Shown here one piece after another: positions 33,678 through 44,659 of a stretch of 64,000 nt of DNA. The notes below the pieces were generated by a model. It saw only the letters and a program-made list of their open reading frames with translations. It had not been told where the DNA came from and searched no databases. Position 1 is the first letter of the stretch. Every line of letters begins with the position of its first letter. Location of the stretch: contig OX638372.1 in assembly GCA_951812925.1 (NCBI GenBank), forward strand, positions 43,088,245 to 43,152,244, read 5' to 3'. This DNA is from Calliopum simillimum (Eukaryota > Arthropoda > Insecta > Diptera > Lauxaniidae). Position numbers and translations under genes: made by a program.

Positions 33678-34558
33678 GTTATAGACTGATTCCATTTCAA
33701 CTCATACGGTGAGTGTGCACTTAGGTTTGCGTATCAACTTCAAACTACCAAAATATTTTTCTACAATCAAAATAAGGGAAAACGTATTTTTTTTTTTTTT
33801 TTTTTGACTTGGACCAAAATTGGGGATTTTATGGCGTTTTGTAGGAATTTTGCCGAAAATTTAATTTTGAAAAAATTATGAAATTATGCGGTTTTTTTAT
33901 CAACTGTTTCACATGAATCATAGTTTATTTGATGCTCCATGAAATATTTCTTTAACCCTTACTTTCCTTAAAATTGACTTTTATATTTTCAATCAAAATG
34001 CTAATTTTCTCAAAAATACCATCTTTTTTTTCTCGAAAATAAAATAAGTAAAATCCCGAGAACTTCCGATTCAATTTCAATTTTCGCAATTGTAACGTTT
34101 AAAATTGCAAAATTTACACTTACAACAAAAAAAGCAAGAAAGCCGTCATAACTGGAATAAAGAGGACGTACTTTACTATCACTGTGCAAATTTTCGAAAA
34201 AAAAGATGGTGTTTTTGAGAAAATTAGCATTTTTACTGAAAATATAAAAGTAAATTTTAAGGAAAGTAAGGGTTAAAGAAATATTTCATGGAGCATCAAA
34301 TAAACTTTGATTTATGTGAAACAGTTGATAAATACAGAAATGCGGTTGAAAAAACCGATTGCACTTCATGATTTTTTCAAAATTAAATTTTCGGCAAAAT
34401 TCCTACAAAACGCCATAAAATCCCCAATTTTGGTCCAAATAAAAAAAAATACGTATTCCCTTATTTTGATTGTAGAAAAATATTTTGCTAGTTTGAAGTT
34501 GATACGCAAACCTAAGTGCACACTCACCGTATGAATTGAAATGGAATCAGTCTATAAC
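33678..34558. repeat. Foldback element, 881 bp, about 365-bp arms
   Basis: The left end GTTATAGACTGATTCCATTT and right end AAATGGAATCAGTCTATAAC are exact mirror images. The complementarity runs nearly uninterrupted to about 34,045 and 34,192, e.g. TTTGCGTATCAACTTCAAAC and GATGCTCCATGAAATATTTC. Only the loop of about 145 bp and the length of the T-tract at 33,788 differ. Such arm similarity suggests a young foldback or gene-conversion-maintained arms. Confidence 0.85.
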
Positions 34559-34919
34559 AGATTGAATTAATGCTCGCCACCATTGTTCTATATGTTTATC
34601 AAACTATTACTTAAGTTGCGTATAATGCTACATCATAGTGATAACAAAGGGACACCGGTGAAGACAGTTCTTCTTATTAAATTACACAGCCACTCAAAAT
34701 ATAAAAATGGAATGAACGTTTGAGTGGACATATACCGTCGTGTCAATTTTTAACTATCCTATTTCATTTTTGCTATTTTTCAGGAGAGCAAAAAACCAGC
34801 CAGGGGTGACCTCGATACCTTTAAGGAGTTTTGGTCCCATTTTTCAAAAAAATGTTAATCAACTATTAAATTTCTCTTCAACTTCTCTGTATCGACTGGT
34901 GCAATAAAATTTTTTGAAA
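34559..34919. other. Flank of the Tc1-like relic
   Basis: No gene. It may contain the transposon's 3' non-coding end, but no inverted terminus was recognised. Confidence 0.35.
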
Positions 34920-34929
34920 AATGGAACCT

Positions 34930-35605
34930 TTTATGTGCTGTTTGAGTTTCTTTTCACAAGAGTCTAATATCGCTCCACTGGTGTTAGCTCCGGACAATTT
35001 GGAGGATTGGCCTCTCTTCATACAAAAACTTTTTTATTACTTTGGTACCACTCCAGAGCTTTCTTGCCGTAGTGACATGATGCCAAATCGAGCCAAAAAT
35101 ATGTGGGCACATTGTGCTCTCTTATGAAAGGAAGATGTCTTTTTTTCAAACATTCTTTGATGTATATTTCGGTATTTATAGAGCCCACTGTAACAAATGA
35201 CTTGCTTCTTTTGCCGCAAGTGCATATAGCATACCATACCAGGAATGTTTTAGAAAATTCTGCCTGCTTTTAGATTCTAAATTGTTCTTGTTTTCTCACC
35301 AAATAGTTAGAACACTGGGCTAACCGCACAGCTTTTCTAGCAGATGTGTTTGGAGATCTTTTCAATATGCTTTCAATTTTCTTGGCTTTCCCAATAGCAT
35401 GTGGTCCTTGTTTTCTTCCCGAACCAGGTTTCCTATCAATGGTCAAATTTTCTTGAAAATGTTTAATAACATTGGAAACAGTTTGACGGTAGACCTTCAA
35501 TTTTTTGGCCAATTTTTTGTAAGACCAATTTGGATTTTTTTTAAAATTTTTAATAATTTTAAGACGTACTCTTTTTCTTCATTTTGATCAAACTCACAAC
35601 AAATC
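34930..35605 (-). pseudogene. Tc1-like transposase, middle deleted
   Basis: Read on the minus strand. From about 35,600 a helix-turn-helix N-terminus runs through NPNWSYKKLAKKLKVYRQ, TVSNVIKHFQEN and KPGSGRKQGP, ending in VRLAQCSNYLVRK. Within about 15 bases the sequence jumps to the C-terminal catalytic half, AICTCGKRSKSFVTVGSIN, then IYIKECL and WLDLASCHYGKKALEWY, where the second acidic residue (the Asp of LDLASCHYG) survives. After a frame change, NPPNCPELTPVERY follows with the third acidic position (Glu), then a stop. The segment with the first catalytic Asp is deleted. The element cannot transpose by itself. Confidence 0.78.
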
Positions 35606-37299
35606 AACATGTTAGTCATTAAAAATAATAACTGACATATTTTTCAAAGATAACTAAATCAAAGAAATTTTTAAATTTTACACCGAAAAAAAATTATTAG
35701 CTAAAACGTGTGTTAAGATTTTTTCGATCTTACTCCTTATTAGTTTTTTGAAACATATAGAAAAGCTGCAGAAGAAAAACTCACCGTAGTCCAACGGGGC
35801 TGATAACTGCACAGAACTTTGAGAGAACCTTATGTTACACACCTAAATGATTGAGCCGTTGCAACTTCATAAAACTTTTAAGTTATAATAAACAGGGTCG
35901 AAAAATTCCTAAATTTGCGAAATAAAATTAGAGACTTTTTTTGATGATTCAGATATGCTTTCTATGTTCAAGAAATCTAATATCTAAGTATGCAAATCTT
36001 CAGAAAATAGAACAAGTTATTTATTAAGTTCAGCACGTGAAATTTCAAAGACTGTATTATTTCCTGGTAATTTGGTACTTGAAATATGTTAACAAGATAT
36101 TTTAATTTAAATTTGTGTAGTAATATTATTGCTTTGGACACAAACATTTTCAGACTAATGACCGGCTAGAACTCTCTTATAGACGGCGTGAGTTTGTATG
36201 AAGATAGAGTGAATGATGCATTTACGGTTAACTTAAGGCTATTATGAAAAAATCTATTGACATGGCAACCCAGTTTGTATTACTCAACATTTAAAGTTTA
36301 CATTTAATATTAAACAGCAGTACCGCAAAATATGTGCTTGCTACGTACGTACGAGTATGTACCTAGCAGACATATTGCTGACCACACTCTCACATCTGCG
36401 TATAAAAGTTTTCATACACTACCACTTCTGGCAGTGGTTACAACAGTAGCTGACAAATATTTAATGTACGAGTAGCTACATAAAATGAATCTCAACATTT
36501 GAACTTCATTTTTATTTTATGCAGTTTACATGTTAAAAGTTTTCAGACACACAACCTGTTCAACGAATTTACTCAGTTTCATTTTTGTTTTTTTTTTATG
36601 TTTTGTTTTAAAATTTGTGCGATTTTTATAAAATTTTAAACTGTGTTCCATATAAAGTTGAGAATAATTTTTGACCTTTTCAATTTCATGATTTTTTTGT
36701 TTGGCGTGAGTCTTCTTTTTTTTTTGTGTGTGCAAAGTTTCCATGCAAATTTCGGTTTGCTATAAATTTCACATTGCGGTTTGGTACTTTTTTCTACATA
36801 AAATATACAGCATTTTGTTGGTCAAGTTGGTTTAATTTTTGATTAGCTGGGATTGAAAATGATGATGTTTGTTTAAGTTGAAGTTTAAATTGTTTGTTAA
36901 TTGGGTAAATTTTTGCACATTTGGTTTGTTATGGGGAAATTCTGTTGTGTTATGGGTTTTTAAAATTTCCATAATGCTCTGTGGAAAATTGATTTTCAAA
37001 TTTTGGGAAATATCTGAAATCTTGCATATACTAAATTTTTGAAAACGCTGACTTAGATTTTATTGCTTGGCATCTACCATATTTAACCCTTCATATAAGT
37101 ACATATGTAATTTATGGTATGCAAATTTCTTTGTCACATAAATTGTAATGTAATTTCCAGGAAAAAAGGTCATTTATATCTTTTAGTTAAATTTTGGCAT
37201 AGCTTATGCTAATATAAAATATGCTACTTATTGGAATCCTTTGCAGACAGGTAGATTCTAGAGTATTGTGTATTTGTAACCATATATAATAATATACAT
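35606..37299. other. Gene-poor AT-rich sequence
   Basis: No recognisable gene. ACGTACGTACGAGTATGTAC near 36,343 is a local palindromic tetranucleotide patch. Confidence 0.4.
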
Positions 37300-37350
37300 A
37301 ATATAAATTAACGCTGTTTTACCCGGCGTTGCACGGGTTTTAATAAAAAC
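37300..37350 (-). repeat. Helitron-like 3' terminus remnant
   Basis: ACCCGGCGTTGCACGGGT forms a hairpin stem ACCCG/CGGGT beside ACGCTG, resembling the inverted form of the common Helitron end (hairpin then CAGCTAGT). The CTAG itself is not preserved, so this is tentative. Confidence 0.35.
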
Positions 37351-37429
37351 ACAGATTGCACTAAAAAGCTAATAACGAAAACTTTTTTGTATTTATTAAA
37401 ACAATGTGCCACAAACAGATGCTCCGATA

Positions 37430-39015
37430 TATTTATTTTATCGGTAAAATTCCAAAAGTATCGCAAAATATTAAAATATACATTGAAGTAATCGTTAAGA
37501 GTTCAAGTTTATGGAAAAACGTCCAAAATATTGGTAAATGTCCAAAAGTATCGAAATACACCGAAGAAATCGGTAAAAGCCCAAATGTATCGAAAAACAT
37601 CTAAAATATCGGCAAAAGTCTAAAAGTATAGAAGAACATCTGAAGTATAGGTAAAAGTCAAAATATAACGAAAAACATCCAAAATATCGGTAAAAGTCCA
37701 AAAGTTTCGAAAAATATTGAAGAACATCTAAAATATCTGTAAAGGTCCAAAAATATTGGAAAACATCGAAGAAATAATAATAATAATACTTGATTGTTAT
37801 TATTATGAATAAGTGGCATGTTAAAGACTAAGTTCTTCTATGCGAACGATTTAAATCAATAAATACAATACTGTACATAAAAAAATCAGTATAAGTCCAA
37901 ATAAAGCGAAAAAGATCCAATATTTCGAAAAACGTCCAAAAGTTTCGAAAAACATTAAAACACATCGAATATATCGGATAAAGTCCATTCATCCTATATA
38001 TCAGTTACAGTTCAAATACATATATCGAAAAACATCCAATACATATATCAAAAGAAATTCAAAAGCTTCAAAAAATAGTGAAATAAAAAAAAAAAAATTC
38101 GAAAAACGTACAAAATGTCGGTAAAAGTCCAAAAATGTCGAAAAACATCCTTCATATCGGTAAAAGCCCAAAATTATTGGAAAACATTGAAGAAATCGGT
38201 GAAAGTCCAAATACATATATCGAAAAATATCACAGGCCCACAAAAAAAAAAATACCATGCGCGAAAGATCAGACCACCTGAACTCTATGTTTTTGGAGCC
38301 GCTGAATCCGAATATGGTGTCAGAATAGCGAAGTTGGTTCGCGTTTTTTCAGAAATCAGCAATTACGCTGAAAATTTAAGATTTTTTTTCAGCATTATTT
38401 CTGAAAAAACGCGAAACAACTCAGCTATTCTGGCAGCATATGCAGATTCAGCGACCCCGAAAACATAAAGTTCAGGTGGTCTGATCTTTCGCGCATGGTA
38501 TTTTTTTTTTTTGTGGGCCTGTGTATTCAATATATCGAAAAGGGTCCAAAACTTTCGGAAAATATTGAAACACAACGAAGAAATCAGTAATGTTCAAGTT
38601 TATAGAAAAACACCCAAAATATCGGTTGAAGTCCAAAAATGTCGAAAAAAATCGGTAAAAGTCCGAAAGTTTTGAAAAATATTGAAACACATCGAAGAAA
38701 TCGGCAAACATTCAAAATATCGGTAAAATTACAAAAAAGAAATCGAAAAACATTCTATATATCGGTAAAAGCCCAAAAGTTTTGAAAAATATTGAAACAC
38801 ATTGAAGAAATCGGTAAAAGTTCAAAAACAAAACATCCAATATATCGAAACAAAATCAAAAGTTTCGAAAAATAGTGCAATATGTACATCGAAGAAATCG
38901 GTCAAAGTCCTAGTGTTTCGAAAAACATCCAAAATATCGAAAAAAGTCAAAAGAATTGAAAAATCTTGAAAAACATGTAAAACATCGTTAAAAGTCCAAA
39001 AATATTGAAAATATT
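37430..39015. repeat. Minisatellite array, about 39-bp period
   Basis: The unit is approximately ATCGGTAAAAGTCCAAAAGT followed by (A/T)TCGAAAAACATC(C/G)AA(A/G)A. Clean neighbours are 39 bp apart near 37,610-37,690, with 49-bp variants. Units are degenerate. The array is interrupted at about 37,770-37,880 by non-array sequence resembling a retroelement tail (TAATAATAATAATAC... AATAAATACAATA) and at 38,231-38,523 by a MITE. Because 39 is a multiple of three, one minus-strand frame shows 13-residue periodicity. Confidence 0.8.
38231..38523. mobile_element. Palindromic MITE, complete copy
   Basis: The termini CACAGGCCCACAAAAAAAAA and TTTTTTTTTTGTGGGCCTGTG (its mirror, one base longer in places) enclose arms of about 135 bp with GCGCGAAAGATCAGACCACC and its complement. 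TAT flanks both sides, a possible 3-bp target duplication (PIF/Harbinger-like). It lies inside the 39-bp array and is the intact form of the copy at 3,075-3,333. Confidence 0.8.
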
Positions 39016-39694
39016 GACGAAATCACTCTCATTTTTGCTCTCATTAAAAACACAACATCAAGAATAAAAAAAAAACAATAAATGAAAGAGACCGAAAAGA
39101 CAACAACACATAACTCATGGCGCAGCAAGCTATAGCGACTGAAATGCAAACGATCATTTTTATGCAAGCATTGAATTTTTTTTTTCAACAACTTCATACT
39201 AAAAAAAGGTTTATCTTATAAAAACGCAAAAAATAAGTATACAATCCTGTTCCTTATTACACATAGAACGTTTAAAAAAAAAAATTATTAAAATCGGTTC
39301 GGTATATTTTGCACCAAATCGTTACATAGGGTTTTCATATAAGCAATTTAATATAAATAGTATTGATATGTCTGTAGTTACTGAAGTAAGGCAATAGTAA
39401 GGTAAAAAAAAAACCAAATTGAAATTTTCTGTGGACAGTAGTCCACCGTAATTTTTTGTAAAAGCAACTGTTAGCAAAATACTGATTTTTCGACCTTTGG
39501 GCCTGAATTACGTTTTTCCAAAAATGATGGCTTTATTTCCAAATGCTATGTAGCTTACAAAAAGGAAATATGTATAGTTTGTGATTTTCAAAAGTTTTTT
39601 AAATGTCACCCTTTTTAACTCAATTTCTAAATATTTTTTTTTTTTTTTAATGGAAAAAAATTATTGTTTCGATTAATGCCACTTATTTTCGTAT
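39016..39694. other. AT-rich sequence, nothing recognised
   Basis: No gene or defined repeat seen. Confidence 0.4.
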
Positions 39695-40285
39695 ATGTAA
39701 ATAGCGTTATTCCGACCTTCAATGGTTCGGGGGCAGGGTCAAATATTTTCCGATCGAAATCAAAATTTTTTTGCTCAGTGTTTACGCCAAAAGGACAAAA
39801 ATAAGAAGAAAAACTTACTGATTACATATATACCAACTGAGTACCTTAAATAAGTTTAACTTTATCCAGTGGCATTTTCTTGTTCACTTCACTTTACCTG
39901 AAATCAAATCTTATTCACATGTGTAAAAAGGTTTCAAAGATGTGACAAATTTAGTTTTTTTTATATGTAGAAAGGGAGTGGCCCCACCTATTTTTTATTG
40001 AAATTTTATGCCTAGTAACAATTTCTGATGTACCGAATCTCATTCACCTGGGTCAAATATTTCCAGAGATATAACGAATTTGGGATGGAGGAGGCGTCTA
40101 TTTTTATATTGGATGCTACTAACTCAAGTATTTTTCATATGCGTACCAAATTTCATTCAATTACGTCAAATAGTTTCAGAGATAGGATTAGTTTTATCGA
40201 TTTAAGCCAAATATTTTCAAATAAATAGCGTTTTTCTGACCTTCAACGGCCTGGGGTCACGGTCAGGTATTTTTCGATAGGGACC
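39695..40285. repeat. Direct repeats flanking degenerate tandem units
   Basis: AAATAGCGTT..CGACCTTCAA, G(G)TTCGGGGGCAGGGTCA and ATATTTTCCGAT (39,700-39,763) recur as a diverged direct copy at 40,224-40,282. Between them three degenerate units of about 115-130 bp each start (A)CCAAAT/CCGAAT(C)T(C/T)ATTCA and continue with GTCAAATA(G/T)TTTCAGAGAT-like sequence (about 39,900, 40,030, 40,145). Probably the body of a non-coding transposon. Confidence 0.5.
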
Positions 40286-42344
40286 AACATGTTTATGCTT
40301 GATATTTATACTAAAAGAAAACTTTTTAGCACCTGAGAGCAAGGTATTTCACATTATTAGTTTTTGCCATATAACATATGATAGATTAAGTATAAGTACA
40401 ATGCACATTTCGCGAAATTGCCATATTTTACGATACATTGAGATACAATATATACCTGAAATTTTGTGAGGATATTAAAAATTTCGACAAAAATCAATGT
40501 ACCAATGTATATAATCAATGTAAAACTGACAAAGTTGATATTGATTCCTTCATTTCATTGTCAAGCTATCAAAGTCGATGCACCATCTTTTGGTCTTCTA
40601 TCACAGTAGACTAATAAAAGTATTGACAAATGGGACAAAATTCGGAAAACCTTGGAAAATGTTAAACTAAAGAAATTCCAAAATGTAATACGAACATACA
40701 TTTATGAGTAACAGGTCAACATTACTTATCAGTAATTTTACGATAACAAAAAATTTTTTGAATTCTCCAATAGCTCACAGTGGTAGCATATGGTAAATTT
40801 TCTTTGCTAGTCACCGGTAATGATTTTCTACCATCAAATATTATTAATAAAGTTATGTATTTCTATGACTCTATTATAAATAATAGATATGTATGAAGTT
40901 CACAAAAGTGAAAGTTTTGTTACGGTCGATAAAGCAGTTCAATGTACTACGCCTAATACACACTTTACAAAAAACTTGTATGAAACTTTTCTTTTGTTCA
41001 TTTAATTCAATTAGAACTGCTCTTACCAGTTTAAAAATTCATTTATCGACTTTCTTATTCGATTTTCTCACAAGAAATCTAAGAATTTCTCTGACATGAT
41101 TTTCTAGTAGACAACCTTGAAAAAAAACAAACTAAGAAAACAAAAATGTGGTGATTATAAGTAATATCCTTGGGATTTTCTACACTTTCCAACATGAATA
41201 TAATTAAAATTTTACAAAGCTTACCACACAAACAAATTACCATTTCCAAAATAAAAATCTCTCTTGCAGCAAAAAGGATATTTAGAGATTTAAGAAAATA
41301 TATGAAGTTTTGCAAAGTCTGCAGCTTACATTTTGATGTTAAAATTCAAAAATTTTCCAAGTGATGAAAACGTCAAGTTTGTCAAATTGTTATTGATGAA
41401 TAATTACAAAGTCTCTGCAATGCCATGATGTTGATGACACTTTATTTATTTCTACGTAAGTGGTTTTTTAACAGGATTTTCTATTCAATTACAATGATAA
41501 GATAATTGCATGCACACATTGTCATCGTGAAGAACATGCAAGAATACATATGTAAGTACGTATGTGCATACATGTCATGTATTCATGCTAAAGTGTAATT
41601 TAGCATATGTATGTATGTAAATGTCAAAGGTTAAATGCACTGAGTACAAACTTGGTAGCAACACTAACAACACGAACAGACAAAATCGTTGACATCTGTC
41701 TGCGGTAAATCAACTTAAATCCCTTTTTGCTTTGTTGGTAAATTTGATATTGAAAGTCGTCTGTTGATGATGATGATGATGTTGATTTTACCATAATAGT
41801 GATTAAGTGTTCATTTGAAGGCCGCGCACCATCACAAATTTGTACTTTATTAGCATACAAAGTGGTCTTGTATGATTAATTCTAATAACTGATACATACA
41901 TTTTATGTAACTTAAGGCAGAAGACTGTTGACTATACGAATTGACCTAAGATCAAAGAAAAGCCTTTGCTTTTGAAGAAGAACTTATTTTGCATCCATCA
42001 TCGCTTGAAGACTGCTTTGAGTTGTATAAAAGGTATAACGTAGCTAACATGGTTTCAGAAAGTTGTTTCTTTCCAACAGTTCAGCTCATGATGTCAACAT
42101 ATGAAACCACTTAGATTAGTGCTTGTGATCCAGGAACCTGAACTATGTATGTGCTTCATCCCAAAGAAGCAATTACTAGCTTGCTTGGTTAGGAAGTAAA
42201 TAGCAATGATGTCACCCGCAAAATTCGAAATAAAACTTTTTAGTGTCGCACAAATTTCAAACGATTTCTATTTTCAGATCATTTTCGAAAGCTTTTGACT
42301 TCTTCATACATTTTTTACCAAATTTTGGGTATATAATAAATAGA
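40286..42344. other. Gene-poor AT-rich sequence
   Basis: No supported gene. TATGTATGTA-type repeats near 41,550-41,620 and a (GAT)n patch near 41,766. Confidence 0.4.
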
Positions 42345-42469
42345 TCGATAGAGAATTTACTCCTGAACAACATATCAAAATGGTCTTAGCAATTTTACTG
42401 GGAAATTATGTTAACTAGGTTTTTCCACGTGAAGAACTAGGTTAAAAGTTTTGATGTTTCCGATTTACA

Positions 42470-42748
42470 TGTGGGCATTTCTCAGAAACTTTCAACTTAT
42501 AGTTATCGTCAAACACGTAAGATGTCAAACACCTTAGATGCATATAATTCAAATAGTAATGATTTTTTGTGAATTTTTTGTGAATGCACATACTTGTTAA
42601 TGTTTGAACAATATGTACGCGGGCAAATATTCACAAAAAAGCATTACTATTTGAATTAAATGCATCTAAGGTGTTTGACATCTTACGTGTTTGACATCAA
42701 AACTTGACGACAACTATAGGTTAAAAGTTTCTGAGAAATGCCCATATA
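42470..42748. repeat. Inner palindrome, about 105-bp arms
   Basis: GTGGGCATTTCTCAGAAACT at 42,471 is mirrored by AGTTTCTGAGAAATGCCCAT at about 42,726. Inner words CACGTAAGATGTCAAACACC and TTCAAATAGTAATG are also mirrored. Confidence 0.8.
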
Positions 42749-42973
42749 TGTTATACATGAAATGTCCCCTCCGTCATGTGTCCCCTCCTTTCGTTATTTT
42801 TACGAAGTATTATGGAACTACTATAGCAGATATAATTTATCAATAATATCATGTTTTCAACAAAACCCAACATGGTCGATCCAATATGGCGGTCAAAAAT
42901 TCAATATGGTGGACTTTATCTAAAAATAAACTAATGTAAAGCAAATTTCGTGCATTGGTGTTTTTTGGGTATG

Positions 42974-43153
42974 CCATCTTGGATCCGCCATTTTGAATTT
43001 GGTCAATCCTACCCGGATTCGTGATCAGCGACCTCAAAACCCCCATATACCAAACTTTGTGTGACATCTTGGATCAGCCATTTTGAATTTTGTAAATCCG
43101 AACCCGGATTTGTGATAAGCGACCCAAAAATCCTCATTTACGAAATTTGGTTC
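42974..43153. repeat. 90-bp tandem duplication
   Basis: CATCTTGGATC(C/A)GCCATTTT starts at 42,975 and 43,065, with ACCCGGATT(C/T)GTGAT(C/A)AGCGA in each unit. Two units only. Confidence 0.8.
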
Positions 43154-43692
43154 ACATTATTTTGTTTTCAAATAAAGTCCACCATAGTGAATTTTTGAAC
43201 GCCATATTAGAGTATGGAGTATGGGAGGCGCCATATAAATTTCAGGAGTTTTTCAGACTACTTATGATCTAGATGATGGAATCCACCGGTTACTGCACCA
43301 TTTCAGCAACTTTTCAAGTTCAAATTTTCATACCCCGAAATTACGGTATTTCGTGACATTCACCCATATATGTCCTCGATCCAGATTCAGAATATTTTTA
43401 TAGTATAAAGTCTGGTAAACGCGATAGAGGACTTTAAAAATTTGAGTAATCGGCAGGTATGCGTTACTTCGAACCAAATTTTTAATGCCCTCTAGCTCGT
43501 CAACCAGACTTAATACTGTAAAAATATTTAGTATCTGAATCTAGGACATATATAGGTGTAACATCATCAAATATTACTATTGGATGCATCAACATTTTTT
43601 ACGAGACGCTTCACGTGGAAAACTTCAATTTACTTAGTTTCCCGGAGAAATTGTTAGGATATATTGTTCAGGGGAAAATTCTCTAATGATTG

Positions 43693-44579
43693 GAATAGGT
43701 TTTATGAACCTTTGAATAAGTGCAATCATCATACATATATATAGCCAGTCTCTAATTTGACTTGTCTAATGGCGTTATTTCCTTGTTAAATTTTGGCTAT
43801 AGTTCTAAATATCTACACCTGGATAAAGCGAATGGTACTTATGTATATGATCAATAGATATAGGGTTTATCGTGTTGAAAGCGTTGTCTCCGAATAACAA
43901 ATTATAACTTTTCACTGATCTTAATGAGAAAGGTCTTTACCAATACAATATTATTATACCTCTGTAGTCCTTACATAGAGTGATAGCTGTTCATTTTTTA
44001 GGAGCTGTACAAGAAGTATTGATCCGACAAACTCTACAAGTCAACTTAACACTCTACTTATATATTTAGAAAAGGCTTAAAACACAACTTACTGAAACAA
44101 CTAAATAGTCCATGCAGATATGAGTAGTTTAAGCAAGACAACTTAAGCTGCACAACTTAAGGTAGAAATAAATTTTGGAATTACAGAAAAATTGGTATTT
44201 TCTAAAGTAATAAACTTTAATCCTCCACCGCAATTCTGTCAACAACTTTCACCAGAAAACAACAAAAAAAAAAAATGTATAAAAAATCCATCCTACAAAT
44301 TGGAAATATGTCAAATTTTTCAGCGTCAATAAAATCAAATAAAATTAAGTACGCACAACAGGTAACAACAGGCAGCAGGACCAACTTTTAAAAGGGATTA
44401 AAAATAAACGCGACGTCGCGTCACTACACACAAGTAACTGTGATGAGGCGATAAATCCAAACTGACGCCGCTGCCAAATCAAATTTAAATTCGCCTCATT
44501 AGCACAGCAAAATTAGAAGGATAATTTACATGAGTACCTGCCACGTACACTGTGTGTATCCTTAATAGGACAATATGAC
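43693..44579. other. Upstream region of the 280-aa gene
   Basis: Mostly AT-rich. From about 44,340 it becomes less repetitive and includes the palindromic CGCGACGTCGCG (44,409) and GAGGCGATAAATCC/GATTTATCGCC-type words, which could bind regulators. No binding protein can be named from sequence. Confidence 0.35.
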
Positions 44580-44617
44580 TATAAATAAGCCAACACGTAG
44601 CACGTAAGGCAAACAGT
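44580..44617 (+). promoter_or_regulatory. TATA box and initiator of the 280-aa gene
   Basis: TATAAATA at 44,580-44,587 is followed about 31-33 bases later by an initiator-like ACAGTG (44,613). This is the normal arthropod core-promoter spacing. It gives a 5'UTR of about 47 bases before the ATG at 44,660. Confidence 0.6.
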
Positions 44618-44659
44618 GGCATTTGAAGCATAGCCGAGTTAACAGCAGCAGCAATATCT

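Larger units (their letters stand above)
42345..43692. repeat. Compound nested palindrome, about 1.35 kb
   Basis: Outer arms: GAGAATTTACTCCTGAACAA and TTTTTCCACGTGAAG (42,351-42,430) are mirrored at 43,605-43,690. Inside are a smaller palindrome at 42,470-42,748 and another at about 43,375-43,560. CAATATGGTGGACTTTAT (about 42,902) is mirrored by AAATAAAGTCCACCATAGTG at about 43,171. The centre has a 90-bp tandem duplication. No coding sequence. Likely several foldback/MITE insertions, or one element with multi-level symmetry. Confidence 0.7.

Noticed and set aside
37430..39015. Possible CRISPR array
   Set aside because: Units are degenerate, contiguous and without unique spacers, and the context is eukaryotic. 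It is a minisatellite.
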